Below, one piece after another: positions 20,928 through 29,303 of a DNA stretch of 64,000 nt (positions are counted from its first letter, which is position 1; the number at the start of each line of letters is the position of its first letter). The translations under genes were made by a program, and so were the position numbers. The DNA is from a bacterium. Lineage in GTDB: Bacteria > Patescibacteriota > Gracilibacteria > UBA4473. Under the pieces are notes generated by a model. That model was given only the letters and a program-made list of their open reading frames with translations. It had not been told where the DNA came from and did no database searches. The stretch lies in contig JAACPJ010000002.1 in the NCBI GenBank assembly GCA_009995455.1, positions 1 through 64,000 of the forward strand. Reading direction: 5' to 3'.

Positions 20928-20984
20928 GAACCCGCGACCTCCTGGGTGTAAACCAGATGCTCTAGCCAACTGAGCTACGCGCTC
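20912..20984 (-). tRNA. tRNA-Val (anticodon TAC)
   Basis: The 73-base gene folds as a cloverleaf on the minus strand: acceptor GAGCGCG/CGCGCTC, D-arm GCTCAGTTGGCTAGAGC, anticodon stem TCTGG/CCAGG with loop TTTACAC (anticodon TAC), and T-loop TTCGAAT. The T stem has one C-T mismatch. CCA is not encoded in full (ACC follows). A -10-like TATAAC lies at 21005-21010 and a terminator follows at 20863-20903. Confidence 0.93.
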
Positions 20985-21018
20985 TCAACAGAAACTAAAA
21001 AGGTGTTATACGTTGTCG

Positions 21019-21076
21019 GTCGCGACCTCCTGGCTGTTCACCAGATGTGTCTCCGCCAACTGAGCTACGCGCTCTC
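21019..21076 (-). pseudogene. Truncated tRNA-Val copy (5' two-thirds)
   Basis: On the minus strand it repeats the acceptor 5' strand, D-arm and anticodon arm of the intact tRNA-Val (about 48 of 55 positions identical) but stops after GGTCGCGACC; the T-arm and 3' acceptor are missing. The anticodon loop TGAACAG lacks the invariant T33. It lies just upstream of the intact gene. Confidence 0.75.
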
Positions 21077-21196
21077 CACCAAAATGCTTTTCTAAAGCCG
21101 AAAGAATATAAATATTTTTTTAGGGGCTGCAATACTTTTTTTTGCTAAGAGTTTTTAAATTACCAAACTCGACCAATCTTAGTGGTTTTGATAAGC

Positions 21197-21202
21197 TATT
21201 AT
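21197..21202 (+). promoter_or_regulatory. -10 box deciding the start of the FolC-like gene
   Basis: TATTAT ends 5 bases before the ATG at 21208, implying a leaderless message and favouring this start over the upstream TTG at 21142. Confidence 0.5.
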
Positions 21203-21207
21203 GGAAA

Positions 21208-22383
21208 ATGAACGACGACTACAACCAAATTCTAGATTGGCTTCACACAAGAGCCTCTGAGGCCGCTTTTTTTAGAAAAAAGGAACTACCATCTCTTTCA
21301 GAAGTAAATCGCGCCTTAGATTTACTCAAAAGACCCGACAAAAGCTTCAAGTTTAGAGTTATCGTCGGAGGCACAGCGGGGAAAGGTTCTGTTTGTCGAC
21401 ACATTGAACAAACGCTCCTTCAAGAAGGAATGAGTGTCGGGCTTTTAAGCTCTCCTCATTTACAGGTAGTAAATGAAAGAATTCGACTTAATGGAAAAAT
21501 TATATCAAAGGCAGATTTTACGTACATCCTCACAAAGTTAAAAATTCTTATTGAAGCCGAAAATTTAACTTTAACGTATTATGAAATTTTAGTGGTTGGC
21601 GGAATTTTATTGGCCACTGAAAAGGGGATTGAAATTTTAATTTGTGAAGTCGGTTTAGGGGGAGAATTTGATGCCGTAAATGCCGTGCAAGGAAAGCGAA
21701 TTTGCGGGCTCACTTTTATTGGTTCTGACCACCTAGAAATTCTAGGTCCAAAGCTTGAAAATATAGCCGAAACGAAGTCTAAAATTTTTACTCAAGACTC
21801 TATTGCTAATTTTACTTACGAACAAAAATTTAGATCAATATTAGAAAAAAATTCGCACCATAAAATTGAATATATAAAAGGCATTAAACAAAAATTGAAT
21901 AAAAAATTAGCTCGAAAAATATTAGAACAAATTTTTAGTTCAAAATCTTTTGAAATGCCCCCGATACCAGTGCCTTGCCGTTGGGAGAAAATAGATAAAA
22001 AAACATGGCTTGACGGAGCTCATTCGAGGCCGAGATTCGAGTATTTAATTGAGACGAAACTCAAGAAAAATCCAGGGCCCTACACCCTCGTTTTAGGGAT
22101 GCAAAATCGTCACGAATCAGAAGCGTTTAGTCTGCTTTTTCCCTTCGCAAAAAATATAATTTGGACCGAATCTGGGGAAGCGGATTGCCGAAAATCGGAG
22201 GACTTAAAATCTGAATTTAGAGTGGGGGAGTTTATAAAAAATCATCAAGCAGCCTTCCAAGAAGCTTTGAAGCTTGAGGATAAAATCTTAGTAACCGGCA
22301 GCTTGTACCTCTGCGGAGCGATTCGTGAAAACGTTTATTCAAGCCAAGCGATACTTGATCAACAAACCGAATGGCCTCTTTAA
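21208..22383 (+). CDS. folC: Folylpolyglutamate synthase-like Mur ligase
   Basis: FolC adds glutamates to folates and in some bacteria also makes dihydrofolate. The 391-residue protein has the P-loop GGTAGKGSVCRHI, LSSPHLQVVNERIRLNG, the metal-binding CEVGLGGEFDAVN and GSDHLEILG, and the C-terminal WLDGAHSRPRFEYL, all characteristic. It is a little shorter than usual in the C-terminal domain. No other folate gene is in the window, so a relative acting on another substrate is possible. Its stop overlaps the convergent rnhA stop by four bases. Confidence 0.82.
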   Translation: MNDDYNQILDWLHTRASEAAFFRKKELPSLSEVNRALDLLKRPDKSFKFRVIVGGTAGKGSVCRHIEQTLLQEGMSVGLLSSPHLQVVNERIRLNGKIISKADFTYILTKLKILIEAENLTLTYYEILVVGGILLATEKGIEILICEVGLGGEFDAVNAVQGKRICGLTFIGSDHLEILGPKLENIAETKSKIFTQDSIANFTYEQKFRSILEKNSHHKIEYIKGIKQKLNKKLARKILEQIFSSKSFEMPPIPVPCRWEKIDKKTWLDGAHSRPRFEYLIETKLKKNPGPYTLVLGMQNRHESEAFSLLFPFAKNIIWTESGEADCRKSEDLKSEFRVGEFIKNHQAAFQEALKLEDKILVTGSLYLCGAIRENVYSSQAILDQQTEWPL

Positions 22384-22898
22384 AAGAGACTTATTTGCGC
22401 CTCAGCCGATTTAACTCCGTTTTCGGTATCACCTACAAGGTCATCATTTAACACCGTACCAGAAGGGGATTGAGCGGCCTCATTGGCTAGCTCGTCCGCC
22501 CGTTCATTCCCCAAGTTGCCCGCATGCCCCTTTACCCACTGCCAACGCACGTTTAGTTCTTCATTCAACAAATAGCAGGCCTTAAATAAATCTACGTTTT
22601 GAATCTTTTCGCTGCCAGATTTGTTTCTGGCCCACCCGAGCTGTTTCCACTTGTGACCCCAGTTAGTCACACTCTCCATTACATACTTACTATCTGTGTG
22701 CAGCGTCGCATCTTTAAGATTTTGGGCTTTAATTTGCTGGAGGGCATATAAACAGGCTCGGTATTCCATACGATTGTTCGTCGTATGCTTATAGCTCTGA
22801 CTGTGTTCGTGCACAATTTTACCGTGCTTAATCATCACAACAGCGTAACCACCAGGCCCAGGATTCCCAATACAACCTCCGTCAGTATAGATCTCCAT
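22380..22898 (-). CDS. rnhA: Ribonuclease HI with C-terminal clamp-binding-like peptide
   Basis: RNase HI cleaves RNA in RNA-DNA hybrids. The catalytic residues are all present: D6 (YTDGG), E45 (NRMEYRA), D69 (HTDSKYV) and D135 (NERADELA), plus His124. After the catalytic domain, which ends near residue 142, there is a polar 25-residue tail finishing exactly in QISLF (168-172), which fits the beta-clamp-binding pattern QxxLF. It follows proS by 4 bases on the minus strand. Confidence 0.95.
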   Translation of the reverse strand: MEIYTDGGCIGNPGPGGYAVVMIKHGKIVHEHSQSYKHTTNNRMEYRACLYALQQIKAQNLKDATLHTDSKYVMESVTNWGHKWKQLGWARNKSGSEKIQNVDLFKACYLLNEELNVRWQWVKGHAGNLGNERADELANEAAQSPSGTVLNDDLVGDTENGVKSAEAQISLF

Positions 22899-22902
22899 AC
22901 GA

Positions 22903-24600
22903 TTAAAATTGATCGATTACTTCCGATAGCGGCACCATTTTAGTTTCGCCAGAACTTCGATGCACAATTTCCGCTTCATCACTTTCAAGCAACCTTTCAG
23001 ACAGCACAATACGGTAAGGGATTCCCATGAGCTCATGATTGCCAAACTTTTGCCCAGGGGTTGATTTTTTATCTTGCCGGTCATCATACAAAACCTCTAC
23101 CCCTTTTTGCAGTAAGGCTTTATAGATTTCATCAGCTTTATCATAAACTTCCTGATTTTTACCAATAGGAGCTAAATAAACTTGAAAGGGCGCAATCACC
23201 TCGGGCCAAATTAAACCTTTCTCATCATTATATTTCTCGGCAATTGTGGCCATAGTTCGCCCAAGGCCAATACCGTAACACCCCATGTAGTACGGCACGC
23301 CTTTCCCAGATTCATCAATATAGGTCGCGTCTTTCATTTTGCCGCTGTAGTGAGTGCCCAGCTGGAATATGTTTCCGACTTCCACCCCCACTTTTTCTAT
23401 TAAGGTTTTCCCATCAGCGGTTTTTGCGCCGTCATAAGCCTTCGCCACATCAGCCAGCATTTCACATTCAAAATCTCGGCCGTAGTTCACATTTTTCGTA
23501 TCAGTGGTTTCTGTTTTTTGACCACCAATAAAGTTCTTAACACTGGTGAGAGATAAATCTCCAATATAACGCGCTTTGTGCCCCCAAGAGTGTACAAAAC
23601 CAGATTTGGTGCCGAGCGCCGCTAAATCTTCGTCGGTAGCGGCTTCAAGTTGGCCGGTTAAATTTAAGACTTTCTCTAGTTTAGTTTTATTGACCTCTAA
23701 GTCCCCTCGAATGGTGACAATAATAATTTGATCACTGGTAGTGACTCGAAATACGACGTTCTTTAAAAATCGGCTGGCTGGAAGTTCATAGTGCTTTTCG
23801 TTGTCTTCCATCGTTTTAACCCAATCAGGTTGCTCTATGACCTCCAAAGGTAAAACTTCATCATTTGGATTTACTGGTTCGCGCTCAAACACCGCCACAT
23901 CTTCATGGGCACAGTAACGGCCGTCTTCAGTTTCATAAAAAGTCCCTTCACCGATCGGGCTTTCAACCTGATACTCGTGACAATAATCACCGCCAATATA
24001 GCCCCCATCGGCTTCCACTTTTTTAGTTTCAAGCCCTAAATCATTAAAAATATTGGTGTAAACCTCCGCCATTTCGTTGTAAGTTTTTTCAAAAGCCGCT
24101 TCATCTTTATCAAAAGTGTAAGCATCTTTCATCACAAACTCACGGACACGCAAAAGCCCACCACGCGCGCGCGCTTCATCTCTAAATTTAGTTGAGAATT
24201 GATAAATATTAAACGGAAGTTCTTTGTAACTAATCTGTCGTTTCCGCACCACATCAACCATCATTTCTTCAGCGGTTCCACCTAAGGCAAAAGCGGCTCC
24301 ACGTCGATCTTCGACGGTCATTAACTCAAAACCGGTGGTGTTGGTTCGGTTCGTTTCTTCCCATAATTCTAGTGGGTGCAGGGTCGGCGTAATCATTTCT
24401 TGTCCGCCAACGGCATCCATTCTTTTTTTGATGACGGCTTTAATTTTGTCGTGTACGCGCCAGCCCAGGGGCAAGAAAAAATAACGCCCTGCCACGGATT
24501 CTGAGATAAAGCCTGCTTGTTGTAGCAATTGATGACTGCGCATTTCAGAGCCGCCTTGATCTTCTTTAACCGGTTTGCCGAATAATTGTGAGTATTTCAT
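22903..24600 (-). CDS. proS: Prolyl-tRNA synthetase (bacterial type)
   Basis: A 565-residue class II synthetase that charges tRNA-Pro. It begins MKYSQLFGKPVKEDQG and shows motif 2 around QFSTKFRDEARARGGLLRVR and the motif 3 GLGRTMATIAEKY. The segment from about 225 to 395 corresponds to the editing (INS) domain, and the C-terminal anticodon-binding domain (QVYLAPIGK, VLYDDRQ) is complete. Nothing unusual. Confidence 0.97.
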   Translation of the reverse strand: MKYSQLFGKPVKEDQGGSEMRSHQLLQQAGFISESVAGRYFFLPLGWRVHDKIKAVIKKRMDAVGGQEMITPTLHPLELWEETNRTNTTGFELMTVEDRRGAAFALGGTAEEMMVDVVRKRQISYKELPFNIYQFSTKFRDEARARGGLLRVREFVMKDAYTFDKDEAAFEKTYNEMAEVYTNIFNDLGLETKKVEADGGYIGGDYCHEYQVESPIGEGTFYETEDGRYCAHEDVAVFEREPVNPNDEVLPLEVIEQPDWVKTMEDNEKHYELPASRFLKNVVFRVTTSDQIIIVTIRGDLEVNKTKLEKVLNLTGQLEAATDEDLAALGTKSGFVHSWGHKARYIGDLSLTSVKNFIGGQKTETTDTKNVNYGRDFECEMLADVAKAYDGAKTADGKTLIEKVGVEVGNIFQLGTHYSGKMKDATYIDESGKGVPYYMGCYGIGLGRTMATIAEKYNDEKGLIWPEVIAPFQVYLAPIGKNQEVYDKADEIYKALLQKGVEVLYDDRQDKKSTPGQKFGNHELMGIPYRIVLSERLLESDEAEIVHRSSGETKMVPLSEVIDQF

Positions 24601-24684
24601 ATCTACGCCAGCTTAATAAAACTTGCCTTGAAGCGCGAATTTTAAAACCTTGATTTTTAACGCTTTAGTTTTAAAAAGGCTCTA

Positions 24685-25293
24685 ATGAAGAAATTAGGTC
24701 TCATTGATGATTCTGAAATTATAGATGTCAGCCATCCTCAAAAATGGTTGTCGGCTAATGCAATCCTAAAACGGATTGATGAATCAAGAGGTCCAGGATT
24801 AAGGGCTTTTCCCGGGGCTATCCCTGGAGAAAACTTTTTGCGTCAGCTCCCACACATTGCGTCTAGAGGTTTAATTGAGCCACTTCACCACATAGTAAAG
24901 TCGGCTGAGTATTATGGACTCGATAATGAGCTGGCTGAGCATTCGCTTTATTTAACTTACACCAATCATGTAAATCATTTAAGACTTTTGTTACGGGGAA
25001 TGGTGGTTCGGCAATTAATGGAAATGAAATGTGCTAGTGAGTTGCAAGATGAACCTTGGTGTGAACCTAAGCCCGTGAAATCATATGAGGAAGATAAAGC
25101 GGCACTTTTATTTCATTTTGGTCACCCAGATAATTCAAGTGGTGATGAAACCATTGATCATTTAAGAATTAGTGAAATCTATAAATATGGAGCTGGACCG
25201 GCTTATTACCGATTAACCGCTAATGGAGAAGCCATAAAAAGAGAAAAAAAAGAACGTGCGCTAGAAGTAATTGGTGTTCCTCAAGAAGTTTAG
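24685..25293 (+). CDS. Hypothetical soluble protein
   Basis: The 202-residue product is not recognised. It is mostly helical with a His-rich centre (PLHHIVKSAEYYGLD, LTYTNHVNHLRLLLRG) and an acidic/basic C-terminus (EAIKREKKERALEV). There is no signal peptide or membrane helix. An AAAAGG sequence lies about 6 bases before the ATG, one of the few possible Shine-Dalgarno sites here. It is divergent from proS and precedes the metallopeptidase gene by 115 bases without a recognisable signal between them. Confidence 0.65.
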   Translation: MKKLGLIDDSEIIDVSHPQKWLSANAILKRIDESRGPGLRAFPGAIPGENFLRQLPHIASRGLIEPLHHIVKSAEYYGLDNELAEHSLYLTYTNHVNHLRLLLRGMVVRQLMEMKCASELQDEPWCEPKPVKSYEEDKAALLFHFGHPDNSSGDETIDHLRISEIYKYGAGPAYYRLTANGEAIKREKKERALEVIGVPQEV

Positions 25294-25408
25294 GAATACC
25301 TTGGAGTAAATTTTTTCATTTCTAGATAGCCGCAAAACCGTAAATTTCAGTCATTAATTTGACTCACTAGTTTAAGTGCTTAAATTTAGGTAACTAACCT
25401 CACACGAA

Positions 25409-26293
25409 ATGGAAGCGGTTAAACAGCCTGACTACAGAGAACGTGCGGAGCAAACCTATGAAGCGGTGCAAGCGCTTTTAAAGTTGTCTCAGAATCCAGA
25501 AATTAAAGAGTTGGGTTTAGACTTAGAAGCCGAAAAAAACAAAGCGGAACGAGGTCTACGAAGAGCGCAATTGCTGACTAAGCTAAAAGACGCAACCGGT
25601 TTCAATTTTGCCGTTTACGAAGGCAGCCTAATGCCTGGGGCTGCCGGTTTTGTTAAAACTAATGGTGAACAAACCATCTATATAGCCGAACATACACTTG
25701 ATGAACCCGCTTTTGCCGACCATGTGGCTAAACATGAGGCTTATCATTTAAAAACAATGCTGTTTTTACCGGTCGAAACCGATTTTTCGGCCGAGCATTT
25801 CTTAGCTTTGAATCTATATTTACCGGAAAAATTTGAAAATAATGAGTTTTACTTAGAAGGATTTAACGAATGGCTCACCGCGAATCACGATGAACAAGGG
25901 GAAGAAGTTACGGCTTATGGAGCTCATGTAGCCGCCGCTAAACAGCTAGAGGCTTTGGCCTACGGCGCTACCGGTGAATCTCTTATGAATTGTTTTGAAA
26001 CTGGAGATTCCCTTGGCTTTGCAAGAATTTTAAAAACTACTACTGATCGTTTAATGCTTCACGAAGCCCTTGAAGCAGGGGAATATGAAGACTCAGAAAA
26101 AGCCGCGCTCCGTCCATTTATCAAACTTTATCCTGAGCCAGTTGCAAGCCCTGAAAAGGCAGAAGTAATTATTGAGTCTTGGAGTGCAAAAATGAAAGCC
26201 GATAAACTTAAGGAACTACTCCTTAACGGCGAAATGGATGAACTTAAAGAAACGATAGAGTCACAGAGAGCCAAAGAATTAATATCTGCATGA
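25409..26293 (+). CDS. Putative gluzincin-type zinc metallopeptidase
   Basis: The 294-residue protein matches no family I can name, but it carries HEAYH at 109-113 (zinc-binding HExxH) and, 37 residues later, YLEGFNEWLTA (148-158), which fits the EGxxE helix supplying the third zinc ligand in gluzincins. This spacing and order match small gluzincin peptidases. There is no signal peptide, so it would act in the cytoplasm or be exported by another route. N- and C-terminal parts are charged and helical. It faces the secreted nuclease-like gene, 7 bases apart. Confidence 0.7.
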   Translation: MEAVKQPDYRERAEQTYEAVQALLKLSQNPEIKELGLDLEAEKNKAERGLRRAQLLTKLKDATGFNFAVYEGSLMPGAAGFVKTNGEQTIYIAEHTLDEPAFADHVAKHEAYHLKTMLFLPVETDFSAEHFLALNLYLPEKFENNEFYLEGFNEWLTANHDEQGEEVTAYGAHVAAAKQLEALAYGATGESLMNCFETGDSLGFARILKTTTDRLMLHEALEAGEYEDSEKAALRPFIKLYPEPVASPEKAEVIIESWSAKMKADKLKELLLNGEMDELKETIESQRAKELISA

Positions 26294-26300
26294 GAGTAAA

Positions 26301-27485
26301 TTATTTCACTTTTTCAAAGCCGGCACTTTTAGCCGCGGCTTCATCCGCAAAGCATTGCTCAGCTTCAATTCGTTTGTACCAGCCAGAAGCTGGAGTATGA
26401 AAAGTTTTCTTTGGATTTTTTTTTGAACCAGCCACATTCCCTTTAATAGGACAGTCTGGATCAAACTCAAGCAGGGGCGGTTTAGATTCAGCGTTATTTT
26501 CATCTGACTTAATAATTTGGCTTGAACAATTAAGCCACCAATCCGGAGCGACATTTTCTTGGCTGGCACTCAACGCAGCTGATTTTAGCCGATCAACATA
26601 TTTCAGATTTAGCTGGGTTTGATCGAGCAACGCTAGATTATGAGAAATTAAATGTTCATTTATAAAAAGAGGGGACTGCCAGCGATTGCCTTCAAGCCAA
26701 ACATAGCGTTGCAAAATTCTTCCTGTAGTGGTGAGTTGCAGTTGGTCTTTTTCTAGCCTTACTTTTTTACCCAGTAGCAACGACTCTAGCTCTTTTACCG
26801 TCTGATCTTGCCAACAGCTTTGCAACTCTGATTTTTGTTTGGGAATGCCTAACGCCTGTAACTTTATCTTTTGTCCATTACTCAGTTCTATTAAATCAGG
26901 TGAAATTATTCGGCTGACCCAACCAGTACTGACATTACTGAGCATTGATCTATTTTCTACCGCAAGATAATTGGTTAAACCTCGAAGTCTTTGCCGCTCC
27001 CGCAAGTTGTACCAGTGGTCACATTCACCCCAGAGTCCTCGCCGATTAACTTGTGCCCTTATTTGCGCATCATGATAGGGCTTTAAAGGTTTTTCTGTAT
27101 TTTCACTTAATTGAGCCCAACCGTTTTCCAGCAAAATTTCGGCTAAGCCATATTTCCCCTCAAACTTAATCTGCCCTTCACGATATAATGCTTGGCTTGA
27201 ATATTCTTGGCTAAATTTAATTTTTAAAGGTTTATTAATAATTTTGGTTTTAAGAAAATTTTCAAACCGTTTTTGATAGCACTGATTAGTATAATCTACC
27301 TGTTGCATTGCAGGAATAACTATATCACTCGGATTAATGCGCCACCGTTCCTTACTCAAATAAAGGCCTGGATTGATTAAAGTCTGTAGTTCTAATTTTT
27401 GCCAATTCGCCCAAACAAGCCGCGGGGAAGCGGATAAATAACAAAGTATTAAAAGCGTTGCCAAAAGTCGGTATTTACTTAGCAT
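26301..27485 (-). CDS. Secreted thermonuclease-like protein with C-terminal sunset domain
   Basis: The 394-residue protein has a signal peptide (LLATLLILCYLSASPRLVWA). Two degenerate staphylococcal-nuclease-like segments follow: residues about 28-155 (FENFLKTKIINKPLKI, GLAEILLENGWAQLS) and about 188-285 (GWVSRIISPDLIELSNGQ, GRILQRYVWLEG). The usual catalytic Arg/Glu set is not complete in either, so activity is uncertain. The C-terminus (CPIKGNV..., YKRIEAEQCF, AAAKSAGF) matches the small zinc-associated domain often found at the end of secreted nucleases. It is divergent from the trigger factor gene. Confidence 0.75.
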   Translation of the reverse strand: MLSKYRLLATLLILCYLSASPRLVWANWQKLELQTLINPGLYLSKERWRINPSDIVIPAMQQVDYTNQCYQKRFENFLKTKIINKPLKIKFSQEYSSQALYREGQIKFEGKYGLAEILLENGWAQLSENTEKPLKPYHDAQIRAQVNRRGLWGECDHWYNLRERQRLRGLTNYLAVENRSMLSNVSTGWVSRIISPDLIELSNGQKIKLQALGIPKQKSELQSCWQDQTVKELESLLLGKKVRLEKDQLQLTTTGRILQRYVWLEGNRWQSPLFINEHLISHNLALLDQTQLNLKYVDRLKSAALSASQENVAPDWWLNCSSQIIKSDENNAESKPPLLEFDPDCPIKGNVAGSKKNPKKTFHTPASGWYKRIEAEQCFADEAAAKSAGFEKVK

Positions 27486-27495
27486 GCGGCTCGAT

Positions 27496-27501
27496 TAATA
27501 C
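27496..27501 (+). promoter_or_regulatory. -10 box of the trigger factor gene
   Basis: TAATAC lies 7 bases before the ATG at 27509. This favours that start and a leaderless message. Confidence 0.5.
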
Positions 27502-27508
27502 CCTTAAT

Positions 27509-28777
27509 ATGTCGAATTACAAAACACTCCCAAACTCGAAAATCAGCTTTGAACTAAAGATTGATCAAGCCGCTCTAGATAAGAGTAAAGCCGCTATTAT
27601 AAAGCGTTACCAAAGTGAAGTTTCTATTAAAGGATTCCGAAAAGGACACGCGCCTGAATCGGCGGTTATGGCTACGATTGGTCAAGAACGTTTAGCTTAT
27701 GACACCTTAAACCAAGCCGTTGATAAAGCGTACGTTAATTTTTTACAGACTGAAAAATTGCAAGTCATTAACCAGCCGGAGGTTGATATTAAAGATCCAA
27801 ACAAAACCCCATTAGAAGTGAAAGTAGAAGTTGAAGTCTTTCCAGAAGTTAAAGTGGGCGACTACAAAAAAATTAAAATTAAGCCGACGAAAGTTGAAGT
27901 TGAAGACAAGGAAATAGAAGACGCTTTAAAAACAGTTTGTGCCCAAATGGAAGTCGCCAAAGAAGTGAAACGAGTGGCTAAAGATGGAGATTTAATTGAA
28001 GTTGATTTCTCCGGGAAAAACGAGAAAGGCGAAATAATCCCAAACACTCAAGGTGAAAAAACCAAGTTTCGCATGGGAATGGGCCATTTCTTGCCGGACT
28101 TAGAAGCGGCTTTTAAAGGCATGAAAGCTGGAGAAGATAAAAAGGGGGTTAAAGTTAAATTCCCGAAAGATTACCACTCAAAAGACTTTGCTGGTAAGGT
28201 CGTGCCTTTTGATATTAAACTACACACCGTAAATGAAATTGACCCAGAAGCCTTAACCGAAGATCAAATTGAACAAATCACAGGCCAAAAACAAGATCTT
28301 GCGGCGCTAAAAAAACAAATGAGAGCGACCATCGAAGCCAATAAAAAGAAAGCCGCAGAAAAACAAGATATGGATGCTTATACCAAAGAACTTGGAAAGC
28401 TGGTTAAAGCTGACCTGCCTCAAAGTTGGGTAGAACGTGAAGTGAGCAGCCGATTACAGCGCTTACAGCAAAATCCCCAATACCAACAAGACCCGGCTAC
28501 ATTCTGGCAGACTATGGGTAAAACAGAATCAGCCTTTAAAAAGGAGTTAGCCGAAGAAGGGGAGCGTGATCTATTAATTTTCCTCGGACTCTCAGAGATC
28601 GTAAAAACGGAGGATATTGAGTTGGATAAAGATGAAATGGGACAAGCCCATCATCTAGCACATCAGCATTTGCAGGATGCAGAGGATCATCACAGCCATG
28701 CACACCAAGCAGAGATGGAGAAAGCCGTACTTAATCTCAAGATTGACAAATTTTTGCGTACAGCTATAATGAAGTAA
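27509..28777 (+). CDS. tig: Trigger factor (ribosome-associated chaperone), His-rich tail
   Basis: Trigger factor binds nascent chains at the ribosome exit. From MSNYKTLPNSK the protein has 422 residues: the N-terminal ribosome-binding domain with the signature IKGFRKGHAP, the FKBP-type PPIase domain (DGDLIEVDFSGKNEKGE, FRMGMGHFLPDLEAAFKGMK) and the helical C-domain. A Gln/His-rich stretch near the C-terminus (AHHLAHQHLQDAEDHHSHAH) is unusual and might bind metal. An in-frame ATG 51 bases upstream would add an unsupported extension overlapping the divergent gene. Confidence 0.95.
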   Translation: MSNYKTLPNSKISFELKIDQAALDKSKAAIIKRYQSEVSIKGFRKGHAPESAVMATIGQERLAYDTLNQAVDKAYVNFLQTEKLQVINQPEVDIKDPNKTPLEVKVEVEVFPEVKVGDYKKIKIKPTKVEVEDKEIEDALKTVCAQMEVAKEVKRVAKDGDLIEVDFSGKNEKGEIIPNTQGEKTKFRMGMGHFLPDLEAAFKGMKAGEDKKGVKVKFPKDYHSKDFAGKVVPFDIKLHTVNEIDPEALTEDQIEQITGQKQDLAALKKQMRATIEANKKKAAEKQDMDAYTKELGKLVKADLPQSWVEREVSSRLQRLQQNPQYQQDPATFWQTMGKTESAFKKELAEEGERDLLIFLGLSEIVKTEDIELDKDEMGQAHHLAHQHLQDAEDHHSHAHQAEMEKAVLNLKIDKFLRTAIMK

Positions 28778-28795
28778 TAAAATAAAAATAAATTA

Positions 28796-29041
28796 ATGCG
28801 GTATATTTATACGACCTTAGCTGGAACATTTGGAATTATCGGTTTGATCATTTGTTTCGAGAACATTCAAATGGCAGCCACGATCATGATAGGATTTAGT
28901 TATATGGGAGGAACGAGCTTGTTCTTCCCGTTACTAATCATTCTTTGTATAGGGATTATTGCTGGCTTTTTTGCCGGACTGGCCTTAATGGCCGGTCGAA
29001 AAAAAGACGTCATTGATGAGACAGACGATTTGGATCTGTAA
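28796..29041 (+). CDS. Small two-helix membrane protein (LapA-like)
   Basis: The 81-residue protein has two transmembrane segments (about 6-25 and 43-68) joined by a short loop, with a Gly/Ala-rich second helix (IIAGFFAGLALMAG), a basic RKK and an acidic tail (DETDDLDL). This topology resembles the LapA/DUF1049 family but identity is not certain. It lies 18 bases after the trigger factor stop, and a terminator follows. Confidence 0.7.
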   Translation: MRYIYTTLAGTFGIIGLIICFENIQMAATIMIGFSYMGGTSLFFPLLIILCIGIIAGFFAGLALMAGRKKDVIDETDDLDL

Positions 29042-29068
29042 AAGACTTTCTAAATAGAAAATAGATTT

Positions 29069-29091
29069 AAAAGCCCTTCTGGGCTTTTTTT
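29069..29091 (+). terminator. Rho-independent terminator after the tig operon
   Basis: AAAAGCCC-TTCT-GGGCTTTTTTT, 28 bases after the stop of the small membrane protein. Confidence 0.9.
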
Positions 29092-29244
29092 ATACCTAAT
29101 AGATTGTTCAAATTTTTTATTCATTTAAAAAATTAAGAATACATTTTTTATACAAAATGATAAAAATATGAGTTCATGGGTATACATTGTAATCACAAAA
29201 ATCCACTCATAGACACAACGAAGTCAACAGTGTCACAAAAAAAA

Positions 29245-29281
29245 TTGACAGTCGTACCAAAAACGAATAAGTTTTTTGTAC
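29245..29281 (+). promoter_or_regulatory. Promoter and operator-like inverted repeat before the winged-helix gene
   Basis: A -35 TTGACA (29245-29250) is followed after 17 bases by a weak -10 TAAGTT. An inverted repeat GTACCAAAAAC-N6-GTTTTTTGTAC (29254-29281, 10 of 11 pairs) spans the spacer and -10, where a repressor would block transcription. The regulator at 29304 is the obvious candidate to bind it. Confidence 0.55.
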
Positions 29282-29303
29282 TTAATTGTTCTGCGCAAAA
29301 ATA

